A DNA stretch of 64,000 nt from Mesobacillus foraminis (GCF_004340465.1 NZ_SLVV01000007.1:331842-395841); one strand, 5' to 3'. Counted from the stretch's first letter, positions 40,211 to 52,161 are shown. Made by a program: numbers and translations. The notes: generated from the sequence alone by a model not told the origin.

Positions 40211-40583
40211 AAGTTCCCGCAGCAGGGCTGGGCTTTTACAATCTTTCCGGTGTGCCTTTGAAGGAATTGCAGGTTCGGTCAGACAAGAGCGAAATATGAA
40301 AATCCATTTAACCATGTCCGTCCTTGTGATTATTTTAGGTTTAGTTCTGTCTATTGACCAGACAGAATGGATGCTCATTGCCCTGGCAATTGGCGGTGTT
40401 CTTTCGGCGGAACTGATGAACTCAGCCGTTGAAAAAGCAGTTGACCTTTATACAAGGGATTTTCATCCCCTTGCCAAAATGGCTAAGGATATGGCTGCAG
40501 GTGCAGTTTTAGTAATTTCTGTGGCTGCAATGGTGATTGGTTTGTTGATTTTTATCCCAAAGCTCTTTGTACTTTTTAGTTGA
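40188..40583 (+). CDS. dgkA: Undecaprenol/diacylglycerol kinase family protein
   Basis: Small membrane kinase of 131 residues with three membrane helices (about 42-58, 64-80, 103-125) and the family core [15 protein letters not shown] (Glu and Asn metal ligands) and [16 protein letters not shown]. In Gram-positive bacteria this enzyme phosphorylates undecaprenol, recycling the cell wall lipid carrier. ATG 40188 or 40194 may start; AAAGGGAA suits 40188. It overlaps ybeY by 23 bases. Confidence 0.95.
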   Translation: MSMDSRDKSSRSRAGLLQSFRCAFEGIAGSVRQERNMKIHLTMSVLVIILGLVLSIDQTEWMLIALAIGGVLSAELMNSAVEKAVDLYTRDFHPLAKMAKDMAAGAVLVISVAAMVIGLLIFIPKLFVLFS

Positions 40584-40611
40584 AAGCTGTCTGCTGAGGC
40601 AGCTTTCTTCG
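40582..40611 (+). terminator. Likely terminator after dgkA
   Basis: GAAAGCTGTCT / AGGCAGCTTTC hairpin with GCTG loop; T content downstream is moderate. Confidence 0.6.
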
Positions 40612-40716
40612 TTATTTTATGCTCGCATTGAAACTGTCTTCATAATTCAGTACAATAACAAAGCAGGTTGGGAACAGAGTGACTAGATTTTAGAAAATTT
40701 AAAATTTTTATACTTT

Positions 40717-40735
40717 TTTCATTAAAATAATGAAA
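40717..40735. repeat. Inverted repeat upstream of cdd
   Basis: Perfect TTTCATTA - AAA - TAATGAAA in a very AT-rich gap, 17 bases before a TAAAAT hexamer (about 40752) and 45 bases before cdd. It looks like an operator for a dimeric regulator, but AT-rich DNA makes chance more likely. Confidence 0.4.
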
Positions 40736-40755
40736 TTTCAGCCAAAATAAGGTAA

Positions 40756-42088
<1,333 letters not shown>

Positions 42089-42238
42089 GTTGGAAAAATA
42101 GATGAATTGCCGGGCAGCTTATGCACTCGGCAAGTTTACAATATTTAGCTAACATGAAAAACGGCTTGACAGGCTATGATATTCATAAGGATTCGGGATA
42201 AGAAGTGCTAGTTGAATAAATGAAAGGTGGGGTTTTCG

Positions 42239-42382
42239 ATGTTGGATTTTACCTGGAAAGTTTTTTCGCAGACAGGTAACATTGACACTTATCTCCTCTT
42301 CAAGGAATTGGAGCAGGAAAAACGAGAAATACCCGGTAATCAGGAGGAAGAGCTAGCAGAAATTGATTTTCCCATCTCATAG
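42239..42382 (+). CDS. yqzL: YqzL family small protein
   Basis: A 47-residue protein (MLDFTWKVFSQTGNIDTYL... acidic tail) with AAAGGTGGGG 8 bases before the ATG. It matches YqzL in length, in the FTWxVFSQTGxxDTYLLFKELE pattern and in position between era and recO. Function unknown. A short TTGCCG/CGGCAA hairpin lies at 42107-42133 in the 150 bases before it. Confidence 0.93.
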   Translation: MLDFTWKVFSQTGNIDTYLLFKELEQEKREIPGNQEEELAEIDFPIS

Positions 42383-42413
42383 GTTTGTCTCCAGCAATGG
42401 ATGGTGAAGGATG

Positions 42414-43166
42414 ATGCTGGAAAAATGTGAAGGCATCGTTATAAGAACTACAGATTATGCAGAAACAAATAAAATAGTTACCTTGTATACCCGTGAGTGG
42501 GGAAAGGTTGGTGTGATGGCGAGGGGAGCAAAAAAGCCGAATAGCCGGCTTACCGCCATCACCCAGCCTTTTACTTACGGACATTTTTTAATCCAGAGAG
42601 GACGAGGGTTAGGAACCTTGCAGCAGGGTGAAATGATTTCATCCATGAGAAGCATCCGCGAAGATATTTTCTTGACGGCTTATGCCAGCTATATTATTGA
42701 ATTGCTGGATAAGGGTACCGAAGAAAAAAAGCCTAATCCATACTTGTTCGAACTCCTTTTTCAAACTTTGCAATATATGAATGAGGGGTATGATCTCGAT
42801 ATCCTGATGAATATTTTTGAAATCAAAATGCTGAACGTGCTGGGAATATATCCAGTCCTTGATCAGTGTGCCAATTGCGGGAACACCGAGGGGAGTTTTT
42901 CTTTTTCTATCCGGGAGGGCGGGCTGCTATGTCACCGCTGTCTGGAAAAAGACCCGTACCACTTTAAAATATCCTCTGCCACCGTACGCCTGCTGCGTCT
43001 TTTTTATCTGCTTGATCTAAAGAGACTTGGGAATATCTCTGTAAAGGATGAAACAAAGGCAGAGCTTAAAAAAGTGATAACCGCCTATTACGAAGAGTAT
43101 TCAGGTCTTTACCTGAAAACAAAAAAATTTCTGGATCAGCTTGACAAGTTTAAAGACAAGCTGTAG
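42414..43166 (+). CDS. recO: DNA repair protein RecO
   Basis: Loads RecA on single-stranded DNA with RecR. The 250 residues have an N-terminal OB fold ([20 protein letters not shown]), a helical part, and a zinc site with CANCGN and CHRC at about 148-175. Two ATGs stand in a row (42411, 42414); the second matches homologues (MLxKCEG) and has GGTGA with 6-base spacing. The glyQS promoter starts 4 bases after its stop. Confidence 0.96.
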   Translation: MLEKCEGIVIRTTDYAETNKIVTLYTREWGKVGVMARGAKKPNSRLTAITQPFTYGHFLIQRGRGLGTLQQGEMISSMRSIREDIFLTAYASYIIELLDKGTEEKKPNPYLFELLFQTLQYMNEGYDLDILMNIFEIKMLNVLGIYPVLDQCANCGNTEGSFSFSIREGGLLCHRCLEKDPYHFKISSATVRLLRLFYLLDLKRLGNISVKDETKAELKKVITAYYEEYSGLYLKTKKFLDQLDKFKDKL

Positions 43167-43169
43167 ATA

Positions 43170-43198
43170 TTGACAAGCGTTTTTATTTTGGTTATTAT
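43170..43198 (+). promoter_or_regulatory. Sigma-A promoter of the glyQS T-box leader
   Basis: TTGACA at 43170-43175, 17-base spacer, TATTAT at 43193-43198. Confidence 0.9.
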
Positions 43199-43204
43199 TC
43201 AAAT

Positions 43205-43416
43205 TAAACTACATATGTTGCTGGGATGAAAAGGAGTACCTAAAATTTCTGTATAAGCGAACCCGGGGTGGTGGGAGCCGGGGTACAGAATTTAGCGAAT
43301 GGCGTTTCGGAGCGACTTTTTACTTTTAAAGTGGCTGTATTTATTGCAGCAATTAGGGTGGAACCGCGGGTAACTCTCGTCCCTATGCTTTCAGGCATAG
43401 GGACGGGAGTTTTTTA
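43205..43416 (+). promoter_or_regulatory. Glycine T-box riboswitch of glyQS
   Basis: The leader holds the T-box sequence AGGGTGGAACCGCG at 43355-43368 and stem I elements including GGTGGTGGGAGCC and the specifier loop GAATGGCG, with specifier codon GGC (Gly) at 43301-43303. It ends with a terminator: ACTCTCGTCCCTATGC (43373-43388) / GCATAGGGACGGGAGT (43395-43410) and T run. Uncharged tRNA-Gly should bind and favour the antiterminator, so glyQS is made when charged tRNA-Gly is low. The short layout matches the known glyQS T-box class. Confidence 0.96.
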
Positions 43417-43468
43417 TATGTCCTCGTTTCCTGGTCCTGCAGCCGAAAAAATTTGGAGGTGCAAAATG

Positions 43469-44359
43469 ATGAATATCCAAAATATGATTTTAACATTGCA
43501 AAAACATTGGTCCGAGCAGGGCTGCATTTTGATGCAGGCTTACGATGTTGAAAAGGGAGCGGGAACGATGAGCCCTTATACCTTCCTTAGGGCAATAGGG
43601 CCAGAACCCTGGAATGTTGCCTATGTCGAGCCTTCACGGCGTCCTGCAGACGGTCGGTATGGAGAAAACCCAAACAGGCTCTATCAGCACCATCAGTTCC
43701 AGGTGATTATGAAGCCTTCACCAGACAATATTCAGGAATTGTACCTGGATTCTTTGAAGGCGCTGGGAATCAACCCGCTTGAACATGATATCAGGTTTGT
43801 AGAAGATAACTGGGAGAACCCATCCCTTGGCTGTGCCGGTTTAGGCTGGGAGGTCTGGCTTGATGGAATGGAGATCACTCAATTTACCTATTTCCAGCAG
43901 GTTGGCGGACTGGAGTGCAAACCTGTTTCAGTGGAAATTACATACGGAATTGAGCGCCTTGCGTCCTACATTCAAGATAAAGAAAATGTGTTTGAGCTAG
44001 AATGGACAAATGGCTTTACGGTCAGGGACATTTTCGGACAGCCAGAATTCGAGCATTCAAAATATACTTTTGAAACCTCGGATCCCGACATGCTCTTCAA
44101 TCTATTTTCAATCTATGAAAAGGAAGCCCACAGGCAAATGGATGAGGGCCTGGTCCACCCGGCATATGACTATGTCTTAAAGTGTTCACATGTCTTTAAC
44201 ATACTTGATGCAAGAGGTGCGATATCCGTCACAGAAAGGACGGGATACATTGGACGCTGCCGCAATCTGGCTAGAAAAGTCGCCAAAACGTTCTATGAAG
44301 AAAGAGAAAAACTAGGATTCCCAATCCTTTCACGAAAGGAGAATCATGACAATGAGTAA
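43469..44359 (+). CDS. glyQ: Glycine--tRNA ligase, alpha subunit
   Basis: Catalytic class IIc subunit of the bacterial alpha2beta2 GlyRS. The 296 residues include [31 protein letters not shown] and [27 protein letters not shown] family blocks. The ORF opens far upstream inside the T-box; GGAGGT at 43455-43460 and the family start MNIQ select ATG 43469 (43466 is also possible). Stop overlaps glyS by 8 bases. Confidence 0.98.
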   Translation: MNIQNMILTLQKHWSEQGCILMQAYDVEKGAGTMSPYTFLRAIGPEPWNVAYVEPSRRPADGRYGENPNRLYQHHQFQVIMKPSPDNIQELYLDSLKALGINPLEHDIRFVEDNWENPSLGCAGLGWEVWLDGMEITQFTYFQQVGGLECKPVSVEITYGIERLASYIQDKENVFELEWTNGFTVRDIFGQPEFEHSKYTFETSDPDMLFNLFSIYEKEAHRQMDEGLVHPAYDYVLKCSHVFNILDARGAISVTERTGYIGRCRNLARKVAKTFYEEREKLGFPILSRKENHDNE

Positions 44360-46424
44360 ACGTGATTTGCTTCTCGAAATTGGGCTTGAAGAAATGCCGG
44401 CCCGGTTTATAAACGATTCCATCAGGCAGCTTTCAGATAAAGTTGAGGCCTGGCTTTCCAGCAACAAAATTATGTTTCAAAACATCCAGGTATTCTCTAC
44501 TCCGCGCCGTCTTGCTTTATTTATTTCCAATCTGGCGGAGCGGCAGGAAGATATTCATGAAGAGGCCAAGGGGCCTGCAAAGAAAATCGCGCTGACAGAT
44601 ACCGGGGAATGGTCAAAAGCAGCCGCCGGTTTTTCACGGGGACAGGGCATGAAAGTGGACGACATTTACTTCAAGGAGATCAATGGCGTTGAATATGCCC
44701 ATGTGAAAAAGTTCATTGAAGGCAAAAACACTGCAGAACTGCTGCCAGAACTGAAAAATATTATAATGGGCCTTAGCTTTCCGAAAAATATGCGCTGGGC
44801 GGATGAGGAGCTGCGTTATATCCGTCCAATCAAGTGGATTGTCGCGATGTTTGGCAAGGACATTATCCCTTTTTCAATTACTGGGGTTTCAACTGGAAAA
44901 CAGACAAAGGGCCACCGTTTTTTAGGAGGAGAGCTGGAGATAAGCGCACCTTCCAATTATGAAGAAGAAATGCTTGGCCAGTATGTGGTCGCAGATTCTG
45001 AAAAACGTAAAAGAGCAATTGTCTCCCAATTAGGGGAAATTGAAAAGGAAAACAGCTGGGTAATCCCGGTTGATGAAGAACTGCTCGATGAAGTCAATAA
45101 TTTAGTAGAATACCCTACCGCATTATTTGGGAAATTTGAGGATGAATTTTTGAACATTCCTGAAGAAGTTCTTATCACATCCATGAAGGAGCACCAGCGC
45201 TATTTTCCTGTTAAATCAAAAGAGGGTGATTTGCTTCCATACTTTGTGACAGTCCGGAACGGAGACCAGCTCCATATTGAAAAGGTAGCGAGGGGAAATG
45301 AAAAGGTCTTGCGCGCAAGGCTGGCGGATGCCGCATTTTTCTATAAGGAGGATCAAAAGCTCCGAATTGAAACGGCGTTAAATAAGCTCAAAACAGTCGT
45401 ATACCATGAAGAGATTGGCACGGTTTCTGATAAAGCTGCCCGTGTCAGGAAATTGGCAAACCTTGTTAGTGATAGGCTGGCCCTCACCGCCGATGCAAAG
45501 CAGGCTGCTGACCGTGCAGCCGAAATAAGCAAATTTGACCTTGTAACCCAGATGGTATACGAATTTCCGGAACTGCAGGGCATTATGGGGGAAAAGTATG
45601 CACTGCAAAAAGGGGAATCGCCTTCAGTAGCTAAAGCCATTAATGAGCATTACATGCCTAGAAACGCAGAAGATGGAACAGCTGAAAGCGATGCCGGAGC
45701 GGTTTTGGCTATAGCAGAAAAGATGGATACAATTGTGTCTTTCTTTGCCATTGGTGTGATTCCCAGCGGGTCACAGGATCCATATGCCCTTAGGAGGCAG
45801 GCAACCGGAATTGTACAAACCCTAATTAACAAGCAATGGGATCTTCCCCTCGAAACATTGATTGGCCTTTCATTGAATCTTACCCAGGAAGCAGGAATAA
45901 TCAAGAACACGAGTGAAGATGTTTACCAGCAGCTTTTACAATTCTTCGGCTTGAGGATCAAGCACCTTCTGCAAGAGCGCGGAATCCGATATGACATCAT
46001 CGATGCGGTGATTGGAAGTGGATTGAGAAACGTACCTGGACTTCTTGAAAAAGCGGATGTGCTGCAAAAGAAGAAAGATGAGCAAGGGTTTAAGGAAAGC
46101 ATGGAAGCTCTTAGCCGGATTCTGAATATCGCCAGCAAGAATGAGGCAAGAGGTGATATCAGGCCCGAATTATTTGAAAATGAACAGGAAAAGGCGCTTT
46201 ACAGCAGGTATCTTGATTGTGCGAAGAAGGAAGAGGCTGGTTTGCCTGCTGAGGAATTTTATGAGCTGCTCGTTTCGTTAAGCCCGGAAATAAACGACTA
46301 TTTTGACCATACCATGGTAATGGCAGATGACCAGGCAGTGCGTGAAAACCGGCTAAATCAGATGGCAGGTCTTGCAGATCTCGTAATAAAGCTGGCAAAA
46401 GTAAATGATATCAATGTGAAATAA
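44352..46424 (+). CDS. glyS: Glycine--tRNA ligase, beta subunit
   Basis: The 690-residue beta subunit binds tRNA-Gly. It begins [19 protein letters not shown], has [18 protein letters not shown] and an HD-like domain, and ends with the anticodon-binding-type region. ATG 44346 is also in frame, but AAGGAG suits ATG 44352. The T-box controls it together with glyQ. Confidence 0.98.
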   Translation: MSKRDLLLEIGLEEMPARFINDSIRQLSDKVEAWLSSNKIMFQNIQVFSTPRRLALFISNLAERQEDIHEEAKGPAKKIALTDTGEWSKAAAGFSRGQGMKVDDIYFKEINGVEYAHVKKFIEGKNTAELLPELKNIIMGLSFPKNMRWADEELRYIRPIKWIVAMFGKDIIPFSITGVSTGKQTKGHRFLGGELEISAPSNYEEEMLGQYVVADSEKRKRAIVSQLGEIEKENSWVIPVDEELLDEVNNLVEYPTALFGKFEDEFLNIPEEVLITSMKEHQRYFPVKSKEGDLLPYFVTVRNGDQLHIEKVARGNEKVLRARLADAAFFYKEDQKLRIETALNKLKTVVYHEEIGTVSDKAARVRKLANLVSDRLALTADAKQAADRAAEISKFDLVTQMVYEFPELQGIMGEKYALQKGESPSVAKAINEHYMPRNAEDGTAESDAGAVLAIAEKMDTIVSFFAIGVIPSGSQDPYALRRQATGIVQTLINKQWDLPLETLIGLSLNLTQEAGIIKNTSEDVYQQLLQFFGLRIKHLLQERGIRYDIIDAVIGSGLRNVPGLLEKADVLQKKKDEQGFKESMEALSRILNIASKNEARGDIRPELFENEQEKALYSRYLDCAKKEEAGLPAEEFYELLVSLSPEINDYFDHTMVMADDQAVRENRLNQMAGLADLVIKLAKVNDINVK

Positions 46425-46429
46425 CCGGA

Positions 46430-46472
46430 GAAAAAGTGCCGTTTTGCGTATCGAGTGATCGGCACTTTTTCT
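46430..46472 (+). terminator. Terminator of glyQS
   Basis: GAAAAAGTGCCG / CGGCACTTTTTC stem. Confidence 0.88.
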
Positions 46473-46567
46473 TCTTTCACCATCAAGTCAATTAAAAATA
46501 CCTCTGAAGGCTAAATAGTATATAATATTTTATTAATGAGGTTGGGCTTAGTTCTTAAGTTAGTTAG

Positions 46568-47203
46568 GTGGTGATTCAAATCGACCTTAATAAGCGGCAA
46601 GAGCGGATTCTCAGCATTGTAAAAGAAAATGGCCCTATTACGGGGGAACAAATTGCTGAAAAACTGAATCTAACAAGGGCAACATTAAGGCCCGACCTTG
46701 CGATTTTGACAATGGCGGGGTACCTGGATGCCAGGCCCAGAGTTGGCTACTTTTTTACTGGAAAGACCGGCAGCCAGCTCCTGAGCGAGAGCTTGAAAAA
46801 AATATATGTGAGGGATTATCAATCGATACCCGTTGTCATTTCAGAAAATGTCTCAGTCTACGATGCGATCGTTACGATGTTCCTTGAGGATGTCGGAACC
46901 TTATTTGTGGTAGACAAAGATTCATTGCTGGTAGGAGTGCTGTCAAGAAAGGACCTTTTAAGGGCCAGCATAGGGAAACAAGAGCTGACAGCCCTTCCTG
47001 TCAATATTATTATGACGAGAATGCCGAATATAACCGTATGCAGCCGGGATGAGCTGTTAATTGATGCTGCAAAGAAACTAATTGAAAAACAGATTGATGC
47101 ATTGCCTATCGTAAAAGAAACGGAAAAAGGGCAGGAAATTGTAGGCAGATTGACTAAGACTAGCATTACCAAGGCTTTTGTCGGATTGGCCTATCAGGAA
47201 TAG
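46568..47203 (+). CDS. ccpN: CcpN-like repressor: HTH plus two CBS domains
   Basis: Repressor of gluconeogenic genes (gapB, pckA in B. subtilis). The protein (about 211 residues) has an N-terminal DeoR/HTH_11-type helix-turn-helix ([39 protein letters not shown]) and two CBS domains that sense nucleotides, with [11 protein letters not shown] and [10 protein letters not shown]. The start is uncertain: GTG 46568 and GTG 46571 are in frame but lack a good Shine-Dalgarno site. TATAAT lies at 46521-46526. It is followed by its functional partner yqfL. Confidence 0.92.
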   Translation: MVIQIDLNKRQERILSIVKENGPITGEQIAEKLNLTRATLRPDLAILTMAGYLDARPRVGYFFTGKTGSQLLSESLKKIYVRDYQSIPVVISENVSVYDAIVTMFLEDVGTLFVVDKDSLLVGVLSRKDLLRASIGKQELTALPVNIIMTRMPNITVCSRDELLIDAAKKLIEKQIDALPIVKETEKGQEIVGRLTKTSITKAFVGLAYQE

Positions 47204-47231
47204 GATTAAGAGATTAGGAGTTGGATTCACG

Positions 47232-48050
47232 ATGGAGAAGATGCCGATAATCTATGTTGTCTCAGATTCGGTTGGCGAAACTGCTGAACTGGTAACGAAA
47301 GCAGCCATTAGCCAATTTAATCATACCGATCTGACTATTAAACGCTTTCCGTTTGTGGAGGATACATCCAATGTTGATGATGTCGTCTCCCTCGTGAAGC
47401 TTGAAGGCGGAATGATTGCTTACACGCTTGTCAAACCTGAAATCAATAATTACATGAAAGAAGCCGCAGTAAGAGAAGGTGTTCCTACCTATGATTTGCT
47501 TGGACCGCTGATTGGCTTAATACAGGAGCATTGTGGAGAAACCCCTCTATATGAGCCTGGCCGTGTCCGTAAATTGGATGAGGATTATTTTAAAAAAATC
47601 GAGGCAATTGAATTTGCAGTCCAATATGATGACGGACGGGATCCGCGGGGAATCTTAAAGGCTGATATTGTACTGATCGGGGTTTCTAGAACCTCCAAGA
47701 CTCCTTTGTCCCAATATCTGGCACACAAGAGGCATAAGGTTGCAAATGTACCTATCGTCCCTGAGGTTGATCCTCCGGAGGAATTGCTGCTGGTACCTAA
47801 TGGCAAGTGCTTCGGACTCCGGATATCCCCTGAAAAATTAATTCAGATCCGGAGGGAACGCCTCATCTCCCTTGGACTTAATGACAAGGCGATCTATGCC
47901 AATATAGGGAGAATCAATGAGGAAATTGAATACTTTGATACCATCGTACAGAAAATCGGCTGCCCCGTTATTGATGTAACGAACAAAGCGGTCGAGGAAA
48001 CCGCAAATGCTATTCTGAGCCTTATGCACAAGAAGACGGCCAATCTTTAG
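47232..48050 (+). CDS. yqfL: Pyruvate, phosphate dikinase regulatory protein (DUF299 family)
   Basis: A 272-residue bifunctional Ser/Thr kinase and pyrophosphorylase of the PPDK/PEP synthase regulator family: it starts with [16 protein letters not shown] and has the P-loop-like [15 protein letters not shown] and [14 protein letters not shown]. In B. subtilis YqfL works with CcpN in catabolite control. The ORF opens earlier, inside ccpN; AGGAG is 11 bases before ATG 47232. The ccpN-yqfL pair is the same as in B. subtilis. Confidence 0.94.
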   Translation: MEKMPIIYVVSDSVGETAELVTKAAISQFNHTDLTIKRFPFVEDTSNVDDVVSLVKLEGGMIAYTLVKPEINNYMKEAAVREGVPTYDLLGPLIGLIQEHCGETPLYEPGRVRKLDEDYFKKIEAIEFAVQYDDGRDPRGILKADIVLIGVSRTSKTPLSQYLAHKRHKVANVPIVPEVDPPEELLLVPNGKCFGLRISPEKLIQIRRERLISLGLNDKAIYANIGRINEEIEYFDTIVQKIGCPVIDVTNKAVEETANAILSLMHKKTANL

Positions 48051-48077
48051 CACATCCTGCATGTGCTTTTCTTTTTG
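48049..48077 (+). terminator. Terminator of ccpN-yqfL
   Basis: AGCACAT / ATGTGCT stem followed by TTTCTTTTT, overlapping the stop codon. Confidence 0.82.
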
Positions 48078-48226
48078 GTACTGGGTTCTTGATGGGCCGG
48101 AAATCTGATGAAAATTTTTAAAGATAAAATAATGGCAAAATTGCCTTTCTTATACTATAATAAAAAATTGTGATAAAAATGCCCATGATTAGGTTTAGAC
48201 TTGATGAATTACGAATAAACTATTTA

Positions 48227-48255
48227 TTGTTACATGTCAAGATAATGGGTATAAA
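48227..48255 (+). promoter_or_regulatory. Sigma-A promoter of yaiI-dnaG-sigA
   Basis: TTGTTA at 48227-48232, 17-base spacer, TATAAA at 48250-48255. Another TATAAT lies at about 48158 in the same gap without a good -35. Confidence 0.7.
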
Positions 48256-48346
48256 ATAATTCGACAAATCCTGATTTTGAAAAATTCCTTTTCCAAAGAA
48301 GGAATATGTGGAGTGATGTAGAATTACTACTTATAAATCAGACCAT

Positions 48347-48787
48347 TTGACAGTTTTTGTCGATGCGGACTCCTGTCCAGTCAAGCAAGAGATTGTCGAA
48401 ATTTTATCGGCATTTCCTTTTCACCTCGTTTTTGTCGCATCTTATGCCCATATGACCAATGATACTTCAACTGAAAGGTGGGTATATGTTGATTCTGATA
48501 AAGAGGCAGCCGACCTGTATATCATGAATCATGCAAGAATGGGTGATATCTGTATTACCCAGGATATCGGGCTGGCTTCGACCCTGCTTGCAAAAAGAGT
48601 TTATGTCCTGTCGCCCAGGGGAACTTTATTTGAAGAACAGGGAATTCAAACAGCCCTTGAACTTCGACATTTGTCGGCAAAAGCAAGAAGGCGAGGTATA
48701 TATGGAAAAGGTCCAAAATCTTATAATGAAAAAGATCGTGAAAAGTTTGTAAAGGAATTTACAATGCTTTTGTCGAAATTTCATTAG
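48347..48787 (+). CDS. yaiI: YaiI/YqxD family protein (DUF188, PIN-like)
   Basis: A 146-residue DUF188 protein with conserved FVDADSCPVK, FVASYAHM, YVDSDKEAADLYIMNHA, ITQDIGLAS and RGTLFEEQGI; the pattern of acidic residues suggests a PIN-like nuclease, not proven. The normal start codon is TTG 48347, but no Shine-Dalgarno site precedes it. GGAGTGAT at 48310-48317 points to ATT 48323, in frame and eight codons upstream; a stop lies before it. First gene of the dnaG-sigA operon. Confidence 0.92.
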   Translation: MTVFVDADSCPVKQEIVEILSAFPFHLVFVASYAHMTNDTSTERWVYVDSDKEAADLYIMNHARMGDICITQDIGLASTLLAKRVYVLSPRGTLFEEQGIQTALELRHLSAKARRRGIYGKGPKSYNEKDREKFVKEFTMLLSKFH

Positions 48788-48822
48788 GAACACAGAAATG
48801 CATCATAATTGGGGTAATGCTT

Positions 48823-50634
48823 ATGGCAGAAAGGATTGCCGAAGAAAAAATCAATGAAATCCGACAAGCGGTGGAAATCGTCGATGTCATTGGTGACTAT
48901 GTTCAGCTAAAAAAGCATGGCCGCAACTATTTTGGTCTCTGTCCTTTTCACGGAGAGAATACCCCTTCATTTTCTGTTTCGCCTGACAAGCAAATCTATC
49001 ATTGCTTCGGCTGCGGAGCAGGGGGAAATGTGTTTTCATTCCTGATGGAGGTAGACGGATTATCTTTCCAGGAGGCCGCATTAAAGCTCGCAGAACGAAC
49101 CAATATTGAATTGGAGGTTGAGGCTGCATCTCCTTTAAAAAGGAAGGCCTATCCCGAAAATTACCGGCAGATGGTTGATGCGCATGAACTGCTCCGAAAG
49201 TTTTATCATCATTTGCTTGTGAACACGGACGAAGGCCAGCCAGCTCTTGAATACCTTCTGAAAAGAGGATTTTCAAAAGAATCAATTGATAAATTTCAAA
49301 TTGGCTATGCATTGCCATCCTGGGAATTTGTGACCGGCTTTCTGCAGAAGAAAGGATATTCTGCGGAGCATATGGAAAAAGCAGGACTGATCATCAAACG
49401 GGACAGGGACGGCACCTTTTTTGACCGCTTTAGGGATAGAGTCATGTTCCCGATTTTAGACCACCAGGGGAATACGATTGCGTTTTCAGGAAGAGCCCTA
49501 GGGGACGATGAGCCCAAATATTTAAATAGTCCGGAAACGCCAATCTTCAATAAAAGTAAAATTTTATATAACTTCAGCAAAGCAAGGTCCTCTATCCGCA
49601 AGCATCAGCATGCCATTCTCTTCGAGGGATTTGCCGATGTGATTGCAGCGGACAGGTCGGGTGTAGAAAACGGTGTTGCAACAATGGGTACATCGTTAAC
49701 AGGCGAGCATGTTTCTATCTTAAAAAAAAATGTCCAAAACATAACGATATGTTATGACTCCGACAAAGCAGGTATTGAAGCCGCCTATCGCGCAGCTGTC
49801 TTGCTGAATGATGCAGGCTGTACTGTAAAAGTCGCCATGATGCCCAGCGGAATGGATCCAGATGATTATATCAGGAAATACGGAGAAGAAAAATTCCGCA
49901 ATGAGGTCATCGGTTCAAGTTCGACGTTTATGTCGTTTAAGATCCAGTACTTTCGAAGGGGGAAAAATCTCCAGAATGAAGGAGATCGCCTCCAATATAT
50001 CGAAGAAGTATTGAAAGAAATCAGCAGACTGGATAAGGCTGTTGAAAAGGATCTTTATCTCAGACAGCTTGCTGACGAGTTTTCCCTTTCACTGGATGCT
50101 CTGAAACAGCAGGCAAATCAAAGCCAGGATAATGGGAAAGGGCAGCCTGCCAGGCAGCCGCAGCCCGAACCCGAAAAAAAGCAGTTTGTTTTCACGAGGC
50201 AGGCAGGTCTGAAACCAGCTTACCATGAGGCTGAAAGACGCCTGATTGCACATATGATCAGAAATAGCGAAATTGCCTATAAGGTCCAGGAACTGCTGCA
50301 GGGCAAGACCTTCAACATTGATGAACACCAAGCAATTATTACTTATTTATTAGGTTTTTATGAAAAAGGTTATGAGCCTGATCCAAGTCGGTTCTTAAAT
50401 TATCTTGAGGATAATAAGCTAAAAAGGGTCGTAGCAGACATCGAAATGATGTCCCTTAACGACGAACTTGCCGACCAGGAATTAACTGATTATATCAAGC
50501 AGGTGTTGAATTATCAAAAGTTGTTAAAAATAAAGGATAAACAGGCAGAACAAAAGGAAGCAGAAAGGCAAAGCGATTATTTACGTGCAGCCGCTATCGC
50601 AATGGAAATTATCCAGCTGCGGAAGTCTTTATAG
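48823..50634 (+). CDS. dnaG: DNA primase
   Basis: Makes RNA primers for replication. The 603 residues contain the N-terminal zinc-binding site (CPFH ... CFGC at about 40-64), the RNA polymerase domain with the TOPRIM motifs FEGFADVIAA and CYDSDKAGIEAA, and the C-terminal helicase-binding domain. ATG 48817 is in frame, but GGGG at 48811-48814 suits ATG 48823 (MAERIAEEKI). 45 bases before sigA, cotranscribed. Confidence 0.97.
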   Translation: MAERIAEEKINEIRQAVEIVDVIGDYVQLKKHGRNYFGLCPFHGENTPSFSVSPDKQIYHCFGCGAGGNVFSFLMEVDGLSFQEAALKLAERTNIELEVEAASPLKRKAYPENYRQMVDAHELLRKFYHHLLVNTDEGQPALEYLLKRGFSKESIDKFQIGYALPSWEFVTGFLQKKGYSAEHMEKAGLIIKRDRDGTFFDRFRDRVMFPILDHQGNTIAFSGRALGDDEPKYLNSPETPIFNKSKILYNFSKARSSIRKHQHAILFEGFADVIAADRSGVENGVATMGTSLTGEHVSILKKNVQNITICYDSDKAGIEAAYRAAVLLNDAGCTVKVAMMPSGMDPDDYIRKYGEEKFRNEVIGSSSTFMSFKIQYFRRGKNLQNEGDRLQYIEEVLKEISRLDKAVEKDLYLRQLADEFSLSLDALKQQANQSQDNGKGQPARQPQPEPEKKQFVFTRQAGLKPAYHEAERRLIAHMIRNSEIAYKVQELLQGKTFNIDEHQAIITYLLGFYEKGYEPDPSRFLNYLEDNKLKRVVADIEMMSLNDELADQELTDYIKQVLNYQKLLKIKDKQAEQKEAERQSDYLRAAAIAMEIIQLRKSL

Positions 50635-50679
50635 ATCTTGCAGGAAATGTGTTTTGTGATTTTGGAAGGAGGGGGACAA

Positions 50680-51810
50680 ATGGCTGAAAAGTCGGCCCGT
50701 TCTAAAGAGGTTGAACCAGAAGTGACCTTAGAACAAGCAAAAGACCAGTTAACGGAGCTGGGTAAAAAAACCGGCGTCCTTGCGTATGATGATATCGCGG
50801 AGAGATTAGCAAGTTATGAACTGGACTCTCATCAAATGGATGAATTTTATGAATTCCTGGGTGACCAGGGTGTTGAACTAGTGGGAGACAGCGATGATGA
50901 TGATGATCCCAATATTCAGGAGCTTGCAAAAGGAGACGATGAAGAGTTCGACCTTAATGATCTCAGTGTCCCTCCTGGTGTAAAGATTAATGACCCTGTC
51001 AGGATGTATTTGAAAGAAATCGGGCGTGTTGATCTTCTTTCTGCCGAAGAAGAGATCAATCTTGCAACCAGAATAGAAGAAGGCGACGAAGAAGCCAAAA
51101 GGCGTCTTGCCGAAGCAAATCTTCGTCTGGTTGTCAGCATTGCCAAACGCTATGTGGGCAGAGGGATGCTGTTCCTTGATCTTATTCAGGAAGGGAATAT
51201 GGGTTTGATCAAAGCAGTCGAGAAATTCGACTACCGCAAAGGTTTTAAATTTAGTACCTATGCGACCTGGTGGATTCGCCAGGCCATTACCAGAGCGATT
51301 GCTGACCAGGCCAGAACCATTAGAATCCCGGTCCATATGGTAGAAACGATCAACAAGCTGATTCGGGTACAACGACAATTACTGCAGGATTTAGGCCGTG
51401 AACCATCTCCTGAAGAAATTGCCGAAGATATGGACTTGACTCCAGAGAAGGTTAGGGAAATCCTAAAGATTGCCCAGGAACCAGTTTCACTCGAAACACC
51501 GATTGGTGAAGAAGACGACTCCCATCTTGGCGATTTCATTGAGGATCAGGACGCTACATCACCATCTGAACACGCAGCCTATGAATTATTGAAAGAACAG
51601 CTGGAAGATGTTCTGGATACTCTGACAGACCGCGAAGAGAATGTCTTAAGACTTCGTTTTGGACTGGACGATGGCAGGACCAGGACACTTGAAGAAGTAG
51701 GAAAAGTATTCGGAGTGACCCGAGAGCGTATCCGCCAAATCGAAGCCAAAGCGTTGCGTAAGCTAAGACACCCTAGCCGAAGCAAACGTCTGAAAGACTT
51801 TTTGGAATAA
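50680..51810 (+). CDS. sigA: RNA polymerase primary sigma factor SigA
   Basis: The vegetative sigma factor, 376 residues. Region 1.2 ([18 protein letters not shown]), region 2 ([45 protein letters not shown]), region 3 ([16 protein letters not shown]) and region 4 with the helix-turn-helix ([27 protein letters not shown]) are intact; there is an acidic stretch DSDDDDDPN at about 80. The ORF is open 14 codons upstream, but GGAAGGAGGGGG fixes ATG 50680. Confidence 0.99.
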   Translation: MAEKSARSKEVEPEVTLEQAKDQLTELGKKTGVLAYDDIAERLASYELDSHQMDEFYEFLGDQGVELVGDSDDDDDPNIQELAKGDDEEFDLNDLSVPPGVKINDPVRMYLKEIGRVDLLSAEEEINLATRIEEGDEEAKRRLAEANLRLVVSIAKRYVGRGMLFLDLIQEGNMGLIKAVEKFDYRKGFKFSTYATWWIRQAITRAIADQARTIRIPVHMVETINKLIRVQRQLLQDLGREPSPEEIAEDMDLTPEKVREILKIAQEPVSLETPIGEEDDSHLGDFIEDQDATSPSEHAAYELLKEQLEDVLDTLTDREENVLRLRFGLDDGRTRTLEEVGKVFGVTRERIRQIEAKALRKLRHPSRSKRLKDFLE

Positions 51811-51818
51811 ATGACAAC

Positions 51819-51864
51819 GAAGGGGATAATTTGCTTTCTAAGTGAATTATTCCTTTTTTGTTTT
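51819..51864 (+). terminator. Terminator of the dnaG-sigA operon
   Basis: AAGGGGATAATT / AATTATTCCTT hairpin (one bulge) followed by TTTTTTG. Confidence 0.75.
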
Positions 51865-52161
51865 AATGAAATCCATTTGGTTGCGCTTACACTATTTTTA
51901 TCTATTTTACTGAATTGTCTCGCACTTTGCAAATGCAGTTTTTGAAAAGTCTTACTGCCATTATAGTTACATAATAACAAGTACGTGAAAAAGGTGCTGT
52001 AAAAAGTCCCTTATATGTGTAAATGGTCAGGCGTTGATTCATTTCCTTAAATCAGAAAATAAGTTGGATTTTTTTAAATAAGGAAGGTTTGCTGTGGTAG
52101 GTTCGTGCAGGGTCATTTTTGTCTAAAATGTGAAGAAGTGTGACAAAGTTTGCTTTTTTGC

